Positions 33,394 through 42,519 are shown, numbered from the stretch's first letter. The stretch is DNA of 64,000 nt from Streptomyces sp. 71268 (GCF_029392895.1 NZ_CP114200.1:4247001-4311000), one strand, 5' to 3'. Notes: a model not told the origin generated them from the sequence alone. Translations and numbers: made by a program.

Positions 33394-34770
33394 TCAGTCC
33401 GTGGGCCACTCCCAGGACATGCCGTGCACGCCGGCCGGGCAGCGGATCGGGAGCATGTGGGCCGAGTGGGAGACGTCGAGCGCGAGGCGGCGGCTGTTGC
33501 GCTTCTCGGCTCCTATCCGCTCGCGGTAGTAGCGGTGGCACCCCGCCGGCAGGGCGTCGGGGTGGAAGTAGACGTGCAGCAGGTACTCGCGCAGGTGGAC
33601 CCGGGTGCGCCGCTCGTGATGGGTGGAGGGCACGTTGCTCGGGCCGAGGAGCACCTCGTAGTCGATCACCGCGGTCTCGTTGCGCGCCAACTCGCGGCCG
33701 AGCAGCACCTCGATGATGATGCAGCGCAGCTCGGGCAGGAAGCGCACGGAGCCCGGCTTGCCGCAGCGTACGACGACGTCGATCGACTCGGCGGCGGTGT
33801 CGTCGATGCAGTGCACGACCGTCAACCGGCTGGCCCCGTCGCGGGTCGCGCGCAGCACCTGGTGCACGGAGGTGCTGCGGATGCAGCGCCGCTCGTCCAG
33901 GCGCAGCGTCTCGCGGATGACGACGGAGCACAGGTCCTCGTTGAAGTGCGCGAACGCGGCGCCCAGGGCCTGTTCGACGGTGGAGTTCTCGCCGAAGACG
34001 CGTTGTGACGCGCTGAGGTCCTGGAGCTCGCAGACCGCTCGCCCGCGCGGTCGGTGTGGGCCGAGCAGCGAGCGCAGGGCACCGGTGGGCAGCGTGAGGA
34101 TGTCCTCCAGCGCGTCCACGGCGCGCAGCGACTGGGCCCGCTCCGGCTGACTCCGGCCGCGCTGCCAGTAGCTGAGGGTGGCCAGGCTGATCCGTATGCC
34201 GCGGGCCTCAAGCCGTTCCCTGACCCGTTCCAGCGGGAGGCCGCGTTGGCGCAGGGCCTCGCGGAAGACGGCGGCGAAGGAGGTCGCGGAGGTGACGTGT
34301 GTGGTGAGGGGGGCGGCGGTGGCGGGGGCGGCGTCCTCGGGCTCGGCCAGCGACGTCGCGTTGGCCCGTACCAGGGGTCTGGGTGGGGCCCCGGCCGCGG
34401 CGATCACCCGTGGCTTGGTGAGGGTGACCGCCCCGAGCGACGCGCCGCCCGCAGCGTCGCCGTCCGGTGCACGTCCGCCCGCGGCGTCGCCCCCCGATGT
34501 ACTGCCGCCCGATGTGCCGCCGCCCGGTGCGCTGCCGCGTGCGGCGTTGGCGCCCGGTGTGGCGCGGCTCGGCGCGGTGCCGTTCGGGGTGGCGCTGTTC
34601 GGTAGGGGCCCGGTCGGTATGGAGCTGTTCCGTACGGGGCCGGTCGGTACGGAGTTCTTCGGGCGGGGACGGGGGCGGGTGGGCCTGGCGGTACGGGCCG
34701 GTGAGGCGGTCGGCGCCGGGGCTCTGTGGCCCGGGCCGCCGGCCGGGTCGCCGTGGGTCATCTTGTCCAT
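33394..34770 (-). CDS. XRE-like DNA-binding protein with long disordered N-terminus
   Basis: 458 residues. Residues 1-160 are Pro/Gly/Thr/Arg-rich and low complexity, with short imperfect repeats (PTGPVRNSS, PTGPLPNSA). A helix-turn-helix follows (about 164-235: FREALRQRGLPLERVRERLEARGIRISLATLSYWQRGRSQPE). The remaining ~220 residues form a folded domain with many Arg/His/Cys. This looks like a Streptomyces-type regulator of unknown role. The start at 34770 (MDKMTHG) has GGAG 5 nt upstream; the open frame extends further but is not protein-like. The protease gene lies upstream behind a terminator. Confidence 0.75.
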   Translation of the reverse strand: MDKMTHGDPAGGPGHRAPAPTASPARTARPTRPRPRPKNSVPTGPVRNSSIPTGPLPNSATPNGTAPSRATPGANAARGSAPGGGTSGGSTSGGDAAGGRAPDGDAAGGASLGAVTLTKPRVIAAAGAPPRPLVRANATSLAEPEDAAPATAAPLTTHVTSATSFAAVFREALRQRGLPLERVRERLEARGIRISLATLSYWQRGRSQPERAQSLRAVDALEDILTLPTGALRSLLGPHRPRGRAVCELQDLSASQRVFGENSTVEQALGAAFAHFNEDLCSVVIRETLRLDERRCIRSTSVHQVLRATRDGASRLTVVHCIDDTAAESIDVVVRCGKPGSVRFLPELRCIIIEVLLGRELARNETAVIDYEVLLGPSNVPSTHHERRTRVHLREYLLHVYFHPDALPAGCHRYYRERIGAEKRNSRRLALDVSHSAHMLPIRCPAGVHGMSWEWPTD

Positions 34771-34977
34771 GACGTCTCCGGGGGGTCGCACGGTCTCGCG
34801 AGGGCGTGGCGCGCGTCGGTACGGAGCGGTGCGCGGTGGTGCCGGGGTACGGGGGTACCAGGGGCACCGACGTGGTGCGCGGTGGTGCCGGTGTGGCACG
34901 GGATGCTGGGTGGGGGTCGGGGGGTGGATGCGTGGTGACGGCGCGGGTGACCTCGCGATACCGATGCCAAACAGTGC

Positions 34978-35011
34978 GGGGGCCGCTCACCGTATCCGGC
35001 GAGCGGCCCCC
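34978..35011 (-). terminator. 11-bp hairpin after the S1 protease gene
   Basis: GGGGGCCGCTC (34978-34988), 12-nt loop, GAGCGGCCCCC (35001-35011), 24 nt downstream of the protease stop on the minus strand. Confidence 0.75.
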
Positions 35012-35034
35012 GTGTCCCGTGAGGTGAGTGTGAC

Positions 35035-36231
35035 CTAGCCGAGGTTGAGGCTCAGCCCGTAGTACGACAGGGCGTCGTCGAGGGGCTGGAAGTAGGACGA
35101 ACCGGGCGAGTTGACGCTGCCGTTGCACTTCTGGTTGGTCGGGCCGCCGGAGGTCATGCCCTGGGCCTGGTTGCCCGATATGTACGCGCCACCGCTGTCG
35201 CCGCCCTGGGTGCACACCGAGGAGCTGCCCAGACCGCGCACGACCGTGTCGGGGCCGCCGTTCTGGTCGACGTAGGTGACGGTGACGTTGTACGACTTGA
35301 CCGCGCCGCAGGTCCACTGCGTGGTCTGGCCGGACTTGCACAGCGCGGCGCCGGGCGCGGCGCGCTTGCTGCCCTTGACCGCGACGGTCCCGGCGCTGCC
35401 CCAGGTGCCGACCTTGGTGGCGATCTGGTCGTCGGAGTCGACCCGGGCGATGCCCATGTCGACGCTGTTGGTGCCGACCGCGAACCGGGTCCGCTCGCCC
35501 TTCGCGAAGTGCTGGTTGTCGTAGTACAGGTCGGGCAGGTCCTCGATGCAGTGGCCCGCGGTCACCAGGTACTGGCGGCCCGAGCTGTCCTTGGCGCCGT
35601 AGCCGACCGAGCACAGGTAGCCGTTGAACGTCATCCGGCTGCCCGGGTAGACGAGGGCCTGCGGGGCGAGCTGCTGCTTGCCCTCGACCACGCGGACGGC
35701 CTTGCCGAGCGACCTGGCCTGCTTCAGGAACGCGCGGGCACCGGCGCTCTTGTCGCTGGCCACCTCGACGACAACGCTGTCGGACTGGAGGTCGACGGAC
35801 CAGGCGGCGATGCCGGACGGGGTCTGCCGCGCGGCCTGGGCGTCGAGCTTGGCCTTGACGGCGTTGAGCGCGGACTCGCCGCGCGCCGGGACACGCGCCG
35901 TCAGGCCCGCGTCCTCGATCCGGTCGGCGGTCCTGGCGTCCGGCGCGTTCACGACCAGCGTGCCCGCCTTGTCGAAGAACGCGCCCTGGGTGGCGATCCG
36001 CTTCTTGCCGAGGCTGGCGAGGGTGTTCTGCTGCTCGGCCTGCGAGTCGAGCCGCTCGATCGCGGCGTCCTCGCTCACGCCGAGCGTGGTGGCCAGCGCC
36101 TTGACCATCTCCGGCTGGTACCGGGGCGTCATGGGGGCGGAGTCGTCCTTGGCCTGTGCGCCGGAGACCACGGTGACGGACAACAGGGCGCCGACGGCGG
36201 CGGCGAGGACGTACGTGCGGGAACCTCTCAC
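35035..36231 (-). CDS. Secreted S1 family serine protease (streptogrisin-like, with pro-domain)
   Basis: 398 residues. Sec signal peptide about 1-26 (ending SGAQA), a pro-region of ~165 residues of the alpha-lytic-protease pro-domain type, then a ~190-residue chymotrypsin-fold protease. Catalytic residues: His in VTAGHC, Asp in SVDMGIARV, Ser in TQGGDSGGAY. Cys pairs fit streptogrisin disulfides. The pro-domain acts as folding chaperone and is removed outside the cell. The GTG start has GGAAGG 7 nt upstream. A strong hairpin follows the gene. An I36-type inhibitor gene is 2.5 kb away. Confidence 0.92.
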   Translation of the reverse strand: MRGSRTYVLAAAVGALLSVTVVSGAQAKDDSAPMTPRYQPEMVKALATTLGVSEDAAIERLDSQAEQQNTLASLGKKRIATQGAFFDKAGTLVVNAPDARTADRIEDAGLTARVPARGESALNAVKAKLDAQAARQTPSGIAAWSVDLQSDSVVVEVASDKSAGARAFLKQARSLGKAVRVVEGKQQLAPQALVYPGSRMTFNGYLCSVGYGAKDSSGRQYLVTAGHCIEDLPDLYYDNQHFAKGERTRFAVGTNSVDMGIARVDSDDQIATKVGTWGSAGTVAVKGSKRAAPGAALCKSGQTTQWTCGAVKSYNVTVTYVDQNGGPDTVVRGLGSSSVCTQGGDSGGAYISGNQAQGMTSGGPTNQKCNGSVNSPGSSYFQPLDDALSYYGLSLNLG

Positions 36232-36641
36232 GCTCTTTCCTTCCGGTTGCAGCGCGAACGGCCCAGGCAGGGGGGTGACGCCCCGCGGAAGTGCGGGGCT
36301 CGGGAGGGACGCTCGGCTGGCGGCGCGGGTGGGGACCGGTCGCCGCGCCCCGAACTTTCGCGCAACCAACACAGGGGGAACAAGGTTTCGTCACGCGCCT
36401 TTTTTCAACAGGGTTGCGTAACTCTGTGAAGGTGGGAGCCGTTCGAGGCTGACCGTCCGGCACGGAAGGCCGTGCGGCGGCTCGGGAGGTTCCGGCGATG
36501 TCGCGCAAAAAAGCGAAGGCAAGGAGTTCCGCCTCCTTGCCACTCTCAACGTATAGCGCGCCGGGGGGCTTGCGGCAAGGCCCCGGGTGTACCGCACAAT
36601 CGGCGGCCGAGAGTCTGACCTGCGAAAACAGGAGTCCCGAA
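36232..36641. other. Divergent intergenic region (protease / glycosyltransferase)
   Basis: 410 nt, no protein-like frame. It contains a relatively AT-rich patch (36380-36425) that probably carries the protease promoter, the 9-bp hairpin at 36518-36541, and a second G/C hairpin near 36561-36586 with a CTTG-CGG-CAAG core. Confidence 0.55.
36518..36541. promoter_or_regulatory. Perfect 9-bp inverted repeat before the glycosyltransferase
   Basis: GGCAAGGAG (36518-36526), loop TTCCGC, CTCCTTGCC (36533-36541), 100 nt before the GTG start. It could be an operator or a leader hairpin; it is not followed by a T-run. Confidence 0.5.
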
Positions 36642-37904
36642 GTGCGAGTGCTGTTGACGACGTGGGGATCGCGCGGCGATGTCGAGCCGCTGGCGGGGTT
36701 GGCGGTGGCGTTGCGCGAACTCGGTGTGGAGGCACGGGTGTGCGCGCCGCCGGACGAGGAGTTCGCGACGTTGCTGGCACGGGTCGGCGTGCCGCTGGTG
36801 CCGCTCGGGCCGACGGTGCGTTCGGTGGTCGCCGGCCCTAAACCCCCGACGACCGAGGACGCCTTCCGGCTCGCTCCCCGGTTGGTCGCCGCGCGGTTCG
36901 AAACGCTCACGGCAGCGGCCCAGGACTGCGACGCGCTGCTCGCCACCGGGCTGATGCCGGCCGGCGCCCGGGACGTGGCGGAGAAGCTGGGCATCCCTTA
37001 CGTACTCGCCTGCTTCCACACCCTGGGCCTGCCGTCGCGGCACGCCCGGCCCGGGGCGCGGCCGGGCACACCGTCGGCGCGGGACGAGACCGACAACCGG
37101 GTGCTGTGGAAGGAGGACGCCGAGCGGGTGAACGCGCTGTACGGCCAGGCGCTCAACACGCACCGGGCGGCGATCGGCCTGCCGCCGGTGGACAACGTCC
37201 GCGACCACGTCCTCACCGACCGGCCGTGGCTGGCCGCGGACGCGACACTGTGCCCGTCGCGGGACCTGACCGACCTGGACGTCGTGCGGACCGGGGCGTG
37301 GCTGCTGCCAGACGAGCGCCCGCTGCCGGCCGAGTTGGAGACGTTCCTGGGCGCCGGCGAACCGCCGGTGTACGTGGGCTTCGGCAGCATGGCCAGCTAC
37401 GCCCCGCGCGACGTCGCCCGGGTGGCCATCCAGGCGTGCCGCGCGCGGGGCCGCCGCGTCGTCCTCGCCCGTGGCTGGGCCGACCTGGCCCCGATCGACG
37501 ACGGCGCCGACTGCCACGTCGTCGGCGAGGTCAACCAGCAGGCGCTGTTCCGCCGGGTGGCCGCCGTCGTGCACCACGGCGGCGCCGGCACCACGACGAC
37601 GGCCGCGCTGGCCGGCGCGCCCCAGCTCGTGGTCCCGCAGATCGCGGACCAGCCGTACTGGGCCGCCCGCGTGGCCGAGCTGGGCATCGGGGTGGCGCAC
37701 GAGGGCCGGACGCCGACCCTCGACTCGCTGTCCGCCGCGCTCACCACGGCCCTGGCCCCCGGCACCCGCGCCCGGGCGAGCGCCGTGGCCGGCACGATCC
37801 GCACCGACGGGGCGACGGTGGCCGCCAGGCTGCTCATCGACGCGGCCGGCTCGACTGACGCGGTCGGCACGGGCGGTGAGCGGAGCCCGGCCGACTCCGC
37901 GTGA
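36642..37904 (+). CDS. GT1 family glycosyltransferase (GtfE/UGT-like)
   Basis: 420 residues with the GT-B fold. The N-terminal domain opens with VRVLLTTWGSRGDVEPLAGLA. The C-terminal nucleotide-sugar site contains VYVGFGSMAS, VVHHGGAGTTTTAALAGAPQLVVP and QIADQPYWAARVAELG, the pattern of antibiotic and natural-product glycosyltransferases. Acceptor unknown; no biosynthetic cluster surrounds it, so it may inactivate macrolide-like compounds or decorate lipids. The GTG start is preceded by AGGAG at 7 nt. Confidence 0.88.
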   Translation: MRVLLTTWGSRGDVEPLAGLAVALRELGVEARVCAPPDEEFATLLARVGVPLVPLGPTVRSVVAGPKPPTTEDAFRLAPRLVAARFETLTAAAQDCDALLATGLMPAGARDVAEKLGIPYVLACFHTLGLPSRHARPGARPGTPSARDETDNRVLWKEDAERVNALYGQALNTHRAAIGLPPVDNVRDHVLTDRPWLAADATLCPSRDLTDLDVVRTGAWLLPDERPLPAELETFLGAGEPPVYVGFGSMASYAPRDVARVAIQACRARGRRVVLARGWADLAPIDDGADCHVVGEVNQQALFRRVAAVVHHGGAGTTTTAALAGAPQLVVPQIADQPYWAARVAELGIGVAHEGRTPTLDSLSAALTTALAPGTRARASAVAGTIRTDGATVAARLLIDAAGSTDAVGTGGERSPADSA

Positions 37905-37945
37905 GCCGTGAGCCGTAGGGCGTGACCCATGGGCCGTGAGCCATG
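37905..37945. repeat. Short imperfect GTGAGCC(G/A)T repeats
   Basis: Four imperfect copies of a GTGAGCCGT-like word directly after the glycosyltransferase stop; non-coding. Confidence 0.5.
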
Positions 37946-37966
37946 GCCTGCTGCCCGCGGCGGGTC

Positions 37967-38413
37967 TCAACCGTCAGCCGCCGACGGTCGGCGGGACACG
38001 CGCAGCGCCGTGGCCAGCGGGGCGAGCAGGGCGAGGGCGCCGAGCACGGCGAACTGGTGGCTGCCGGGCGCCGTCCGCATCGCCGGTACGCCGTACGCGA
38101 GACCGCACAGCGCCACGCTGACCGGTACGACCAGCGCGGGTACGGCTGGCCGAAGCGGGTTCGCCCCCAGGCGCTCCGGGTCCAGGCTGACGCCGAACAC
38201 GCCGGCCAACGCCACGAAGACGAAGGCGAGTACGCCCTTCAGAGCCCACCAGAACACGTAACCGACGCAGCCGATCGCGGCGAGCCACAGCGGGACGCCC
38301 ACGGCGATGGCGCCCGCGTCGCTGAGCGCCATCTCCGGCGCGGGCGCGGAGTACGGAGAGGGCGCGGGGCCCGGGGGGTGGGCCAGGGAGGCGGGGTGCG
38401 CGAGGTACGGCAT
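37967..38413 (-). CDS. Small integral membrane protein
   Basis: 148 residues, not recognised. A Pro/Ala-rich N-terminal 28 residues (PAHPPGPAPSPYSAPAP) precede four likely membrane helices (about 32-56, 58-76, 88-110, 120-138) and a short basic C-terminus RVSRRPSAADG. The Pro-rich head resembles cytosolic tails of actinobacterial membrane proteins. GAGGG lies upstream of the ATG. Monocistronic. Confidence 0.7.
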   Translation of the reverse strand: MPYLAHPASLAHPPGPAPSPYSAPAPEMALSDAGAIAVGVPLWLAAIGCVGYVFWWALKGVLAFVFVALAGVFGVSLDPERLGANPLRPAVPALVVPVSVALCGLAYGVPAMRTAPGSHQFAVLGALALLAPLATALRVSRRPSAADG

Positions 38414-38693
38414 GGGCCCACCCTCGCAGCGGCGGGCGGGGAACCGGATGAGTACCGCTACTCAGCCCGCCCGGCCCGCCGGCCTGACCCGCCCGGAGCT
38501 CGCTCGGGGCCCGCCCGCCTGGCCTGCCCGGGGCCCGCCCGGCCCGCTCGTCCGGGGCCCGCTCGGCCCACCGGCCCGCTCGCCCACCTGGGGCCCGCTC
38601 GGCCCGCCCGCCCGCCCCGCGCCACGGGCGCGGTCGGTGGCCCCGCTCGCCGCCGAGGGCGCGGGCGGGGCCACCGCGAGGGGAGGACTCAGG

Positions 38694-39107
38694 TCAGCAG
38701 CCGGCCCAGCTGTTGGAGTAGATGGTCGGCAGGTTGCTGCCGATCTTCTTCCAGCCGGTGCCCTTGTTCAGCTTGTACCCCTTCGGCTTGAAGTGCGGCT
38801 TGGCGTACACGACCGCCTGCTTGCACTTCTTGCCGTTGTTGTAGGCCGACTTCGGCGCCTTGAAGGCGCCGCCGTACTTGCGCAGGTCGCGGTTCTTGTC
38901 CTGGACCTTCTTGACCTTGCCCTTGAAGTTGTACTTCGGGTAGACGCACAGGTAGCCCTTGGGACAGTCCTTCGGCGCCTTGAGCACGGTCGCGCTGGTC
39001 TCGCTGTGCTGTTCGGCGAAGGCCGCGGTGGCCGAGGGGGCGGCGACGAGGCCGCCCGAGACGGTGGCCGCCGCCGTGAACAACACGAGCCGTTTGCGTA
39101 CGTTCAT
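38694..39107 (-). CDS. Secreted peptidase inhibitor, family I36
   Basis: 137 residues. Signal peptide about 1-28 (LVLFTAAATVSGGLVAAPSATAA), then a Lys-rich, Cys-containing domain: CPKGYLCVYPKYNFKGKV is the start of an I36 (SMI-like, beta/gamma-crystallin-type) domain, and Cys95 and the C-terminal Cys137 could form a second disulfide. Family members inhibit metalloproteases. The RBS GAGGAA is close to the ATG. Exported, possibly protecting the cell or blocking foreign proteases. Confidence 0.85.
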   Translation of the reverse strand: MNVRKRLVLFTAAATVSGGLVAAPSATAAFAEQHSETSATVLKAPKDCPKGYLCVYPKYNFKGKVKKVQDKNRDLRKYGGAFKAPKSAYNNGKKCKQAVVYAKPHFKPKGYKLNKGTGWKKIGSNLPTIYSNSWAGC

Positions 39108-39560
39108 GGTTCGGAGTTCCTCCCAGTGAGGGGCGGCGCCACAACGGCCGTGCGGGCGGGGCGATCTGATGTGTCGCCCTCGTCCCGCGAGCGGCCGTGC
39201 GGCGCGCGCCGCCTGTCCAACTCACGGTTCGGTACGGGGCTGACCGCCGGGCCGTGGCATCGGCCCAGGCCCTGCGGTGGCCGTCGCACCGAGCAGCAGT
39301 CTTGGGAGGCGTCCCGTTGTTGCGCAGCCCGCTCCGGGGGGCGCAACAAAAGGCGTTTTGTCCCAGGGAGTTCCGGATAGCCGGCGCGCGCCGTGCCGGG
39401 GGCGGGAGGCGTCCCGCTCGCCCCCAGTTCGGCGCGCGCCGGGCCACGGGCGGACGGGCGGCCCGTTCCGGACGCGAACTTCCGCCGCCCGTCCGTCCCC
39501 TACCGGGCGCCAGCGACCCTCCAGCGGGACCACACCGGGTCTCCAGCGGACCACTACCGA
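39108..39560. other. Intergenic region between I36 inhibitor and MFS genes
   Basis: 453 nt of minus-strand leader/trailer. Contains the hairpin at 39317-39349 and an overlapping ACAAAA-GGCG-TTTTGT palindrome (39346-39361). The I36 promoter must lie between 39110 and ~39300 but I could not assign its elements. Confidence 0.55.
39317..39349 (-). terminator. 9-bp hairpin downstream of the MFS gene
   Basis: TTGTTGCGC (39317-39325), 15-nt loop, GCGCAACAA (39341-39349), about 210 nt after the MFS stop and before the I36 gene, both minus strand. Confidence 0.5.
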
Positions 39561-41318
39561 TCAGGCGCCGGCCGACGCCACTCCACCCGTCCCGGCCGCC
39601 CCGACCACGCCCCCGGCGCCCCGGGTCTCCCCGGCTCCCGTGGCGCCGGAGGCCGAACGGGTGCCGTCGCGCTGACCACCCTGGCCGCCCTCATCGGCCT
39701 GACCACCCTGGCCGCCAGCACTGCCTCGGTCGCCCTGGCCGCGCTCGTCGCGTACGACCGCGAAGACCAGCAGCGCGGCGGCCACCGCGACGACGCCCGA
39801 GATCAGGCACACCCGGTCGATGCCGGCCACGAACGCGTCACCGGCCAGCCGTTCCACCGCGTGCCGCGCGGGCCCGGGCGGGGCGGCGGCGACGACGTCG
39901 GCGGCGTGGCCGCCGCTGATCGCCTCGGCCGCGTGGCCCGCCGCCTCGGGGTCCGGGGCGCCGGCGGCCGTCTCCGGCGCGGCAGCGGCCGCCGCGGTGC
40001 CGTCGGTGAAGACGGACCGCACGCGCGCGGCGAAGACCGTGCCGAGCACCGCGATGCCCAGCGCGTATCCGAACTGGCGCGAGGTGTTGACCGCGCCGCT
40101 CGCCATCCCCGCCCGCTCGCCCGGCACCAGGCCGAGCGCCGCCGACACCAGCACCGGCGTGGCCAGGCCGACGCCGAGGCCGGCCACGGCGAGCCCGGGC
40201 GCCAGCGCGGCCCAGCCCGCGTCGCCGTCCACGAGCGCGGCGTTCAGCAGCGCGCCCGCGCCGACCAGCAACAGCCCGCCACTCACCGGGACCCTGGGCG
40301 GCAGGTGGCTGAGCAGCCTGCCGCCGATCACGCCGACGACCAGGGCCGCCACCGCGAGCGGCGTCACCGCGAGCCCCGCCTCGATCGGGCTCATACCGAG
40401 CACCGACTGCAACCACATGGCGACGTAGGTGAGGTAGGGGAAGGCGGACGCCTGGAGCACCACCGCCGCCACCATCAGCACCACGAACGCCGGGCTGCGC
40501 AGCAGCCCCAGGTCGAACATGGGTTGCCGCAACCGCCGCTCCACCAGCACGAAGCCGACCAGCGCCAGCCCGGCCGCGCCCAGCGAGAGCGCCGTCCCCG
40601 CGTCCCCCCAGCCCTCCTCGCCACCGCGGATCAGCCCGTACGTCAGGGCGCCGGCGAAGCCCGTGAAGAGCAGCACGCCCGCCACGTCCACGCGGCCCCC
40701 CGCGCGGCCGGTGGACTCGCCGACCGTGCGCAGCGTGAGCCAGCCGGCGAAGACCGTCAGCGGCAGGTTGACCAGGAAGATCGCCCGCCAGTCCAGGCCC
40801 TCGGTGAGCACCCCGCCGAGCACCGGCCCCACGGCCGCGGCGGCGCCGCTCGTACCGCCCCACACGCCGAAGGCCACGCCGCGGTCCCGGCCCGCGTACG
40901 TCGCCATCAGCAGCGGCGTGTTGGTCGCGAACATCGCCGCCGCGCCCACGCCCTGCAGCGCGCGGGCCGCGATCAGCAGGCCCGGGTCCGGGGCCAGGCC
41001 GCAGGCCAGCGAGGACAGCGCGAAGACGGCGAGGCCGAGCAGGTAGAGCCGGCGGCGCCCGAACAGGTCGGCCGCCGAGCCCGCCGCCATCAACAGCGCT
41101 GCCAGCGCCAGGGCGTAGATGTCCATCACCCACTGGAGGGAGGTGAAGGAGGCGTCCAGATCCCGCGCGATCTCGGGCAGCGCGGTGTTCACGATCGTGA
41201 CGTCCATGATCAGCATGAAGTTGCCCAGCGTGATGGCGACCAGGGGCCACCACTTGCCGCGCGCACCGACCTCGGTGCCGGCACCCGCCCCGGCCCCCGG
41301 GCCCGTGTCCCTCGCCAT
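39561..41318 (-). CDS. MFS efflux transporter, DHA2 family (14 TM)
   Basis: 585 residues. Hallmarks of EmrB/QacA pumps: helix 1 LGNFMLIMDVTIVNTALPEIARDL, the QWVMDIYALALAALLMAAG segment, the loop GSAADLFGRRRLYLLG, and 14 hydrophobic segments. A ~50-residue C-terminal tail is built of GGQ/GDRG/QGG repeats and is probably disordered. GGGAG lies upstream of the ATG. It diverges from a tandem Lrp/AsnC-type regulator 127 nt away, its likely controller. Substrate unknown. Confidence 0.9.
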   Translation of the reverse strand: MARDTGPGAGAGAGTEVGARGKWWPLVAITLGNFMLIMDVTIVNTALPEIARDLDASFTSLQWVMDIYALALAALLMAAGSAADLFGRRRLYLLGLAVFALSSLACGLAPDPGLLIAARALQGVGAAAMFATNTPLLMATYAGRDRGVAFGVWGGTSGAAAAVGPVLGGVLTEGLDWRAIFLVNLPLTVFAGWLTLRTVGESTGRAGGRVDVAGVLLFTGFAGALTYGLIRGGEEGWGDAGTALSLGAAGLALVGFVLVERRLRQPMFDLGLLRSPAFVVLMVAAVVLQASAFPYLTYVAMWLQSVLGMSPIEAGLAVTPLAVAALVVGVIGGRLLSHLPPRVPVSGGLLLVGAGALLNAALVDGDAGWAALAPGLAVAGLGVGLATPVLVSAALGLVPGERAGMASGAVNTSRQFGYALGIAVLGTVFAARVRSVFTDGTAAAAAAPETAAGAPDPEAAGHAAEAISGGHAADVVAAAPPGPARHAVERLAGDAFVAGIDRVCLISGVVAVAAALLVFAVVRDERGQGDRGSAGGQGGQADEGGQGGQRDGTRSASGATGAGETRGAGGVVGAAGTGGVASAGA

Positions 41319-41414
41319 GGCTTTCTCTCCCTCGTTCGTGGTGTGCGGCTCGTGTGCGAGCCGGCGCCCACCCTCCGTTCCGGGAGCCGGTCGGCCCTAG
41401 CCAGCGCCCCGCCG

Positions 41415-41433
41415 CGTGGCGATATCCGACACG
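41415..41433. promoter_or_regulatory. Palindrome in the MFS/Lrp divergent promoter
   Basis: CGTG (41415-41418) and CACG (41430-41433) flank a central GATATC (41421-41426). Just outside, CTAGCC (41398-41403) and GGCTAG (41434-41439) form a second inverted repeat overlapping the regulator's -10 box. Candidate Lrp-type operator. Confidence 0.45.
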
Positions 41434-41436
41434 GGC

Positions 41437-41442
41437 TAGCGT
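41437..41442 (+). promoter_or_regulatory. -10 box of a probable leaderless promoter (Lrp-type gene)
   Basis: TAGCGT ends 6 nt before GTG at 41449, the second codon of the longer frame. This spacing suggests GTG41449, not ATG41446, is the true start. Confidence 0.45.
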
Positions 41443-41445
41443 GGA

Positions 41446-42519
41446 ATGGTGAAAACCGATGCGTTCGACGATGTGGATCGCCAACTCGTACACGCCCTCC
41501 AGATCGACGGGCGCGCCCCCTTCGCCCGGATCGCCGACGTGCTCGGCGTCTCGGACCAGACCGTGGCCCGCCGCTACACCCGGCTGCGCACCCGTGGCCT
41601 GGTGCGGGTGCTCGGGCTGACCGACACCACGGCGTTGGGCGAGGTCGAGTGGTCGCTGCGGGTGCAGTGCCGGCCCGACGCGGCCCTGTCGGTCGCCGAG
41701 GCGCTGGCCCGCCGCGCGGACACGTCCTGGGTGAGCCTGATGACCGGCGGTACGGAGGTCGCCGTGGTCGTGCGCAGCCGCAGCGGGCAGGACGGCGACG
41801 AGCTGCTGCTGCGCGAACTGCCGCGCACGCCGCAGGTGGTGGGGGTGACGGCACACTGCCTGTTGCACCAGTTCTTCGGCGGGCAACAGGGGCTGGTCAA
41901 CAAGTCGGGCGCGCTCTCGGAGCGGCAGGTGGAGCGGTTGCGTACGGAGGAGGGCGCCGGCCCGCCGAACCCGGGCGGGAGTCCGACGAACCCGGGCGGG
42001 GGCACGGCGGGGACGGTGGCGGGCCGGCCGGCGGGGGCGGGCGTTCCGGTGGTGCTCGGCGAGGCCGACGAGCGGCTGCTCGGCGTCCTGGAGATCGACG
42101 GGCGGGCCCCGCTGGCCGAACTGGCCGCCGCGACCAACTGGTCGCAGTCGACGGTGCGGCGCCGGCTGGCCGAACTCCGGCAGCAGGGCGTGCTGTTCTT
42201 CGACGTCGACTACGACATGCGGATGTTCGGCCTCGACACCCGCGCTGCCCTGTGGATGTCGGTGTCGCCGGCCGAGCTGCACGAGACCGGGGAGCGGATC
42301 GCCGAACACCCCGAGATCGCCTGCTGCTTCGCGAGCACGGGGCAGCACAACCTGTTCGCCATGGTGAGCTGCACGGACGTCCCGGCCCTCTACCGCTACC
42401 TCACCACGCGGATCGCGGCCCTGCCCGCCATCCGCCTGCTGGAGACCTCGCCGATGATCCGCCGCATCAAGGGCCCGGGCCCGGTGCTCGCGGGGGCCTC
42501 GCCGCGCAGGCGACGTTAG
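41446..42519 (+). CDS. Tandem Lrp/AsnC family regulator
   Basis: 357 residues made of two Lrp-like units. First HTH about 8-50 (DDVDRQLVHALQIDGRAPFARIADVLGVSDQTVARRYTRL) with its AsnC ligand-binding half to ~165. A Gly/Pro-rich linker follows (~170-205). The second HTH is about 208-250 (ADERLLGVLEIDGRAPLAELAAATNWSQSTVRRRL), again with an AsnC half. The duplication gives one chain the DNA-binding content of a dimer. It is divergent from a DHA2 pump and likely controls it. The start may be GTG at 41449 because of the -10 spacing. Confidence 0.88.
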   Translation: MVKTDAFDDVDRQLVHALQIDGRAPFARIADVLGVSDQTVARRYTRLRTRGLVRVLGLTDTTALGEVEWSLRVQCRPDAALSVAEALARRADTSWVSLMTGGTEVAVVVRSRSGQDGDELLLRELPRTPQVVGVTAHCLLHQFFGGQQGLVNKSGALSERQVERLRTEEGAGPPNPGGSPTNPGGGTAGTVAGRPAGAGVPVVLGEADERLLGVLEIDGRAPLAELAAATNWSQSTVRRRLAELRQQGVLFFDVDYDMRMFGLDTRAALWMSVSPAELHETGERIAEHPEIACCFASTGQHNLFAMVSCTDVPALYRYLTTRIAALPAIRLLETSPMIRRIKGPGPVLAGASPRRRR

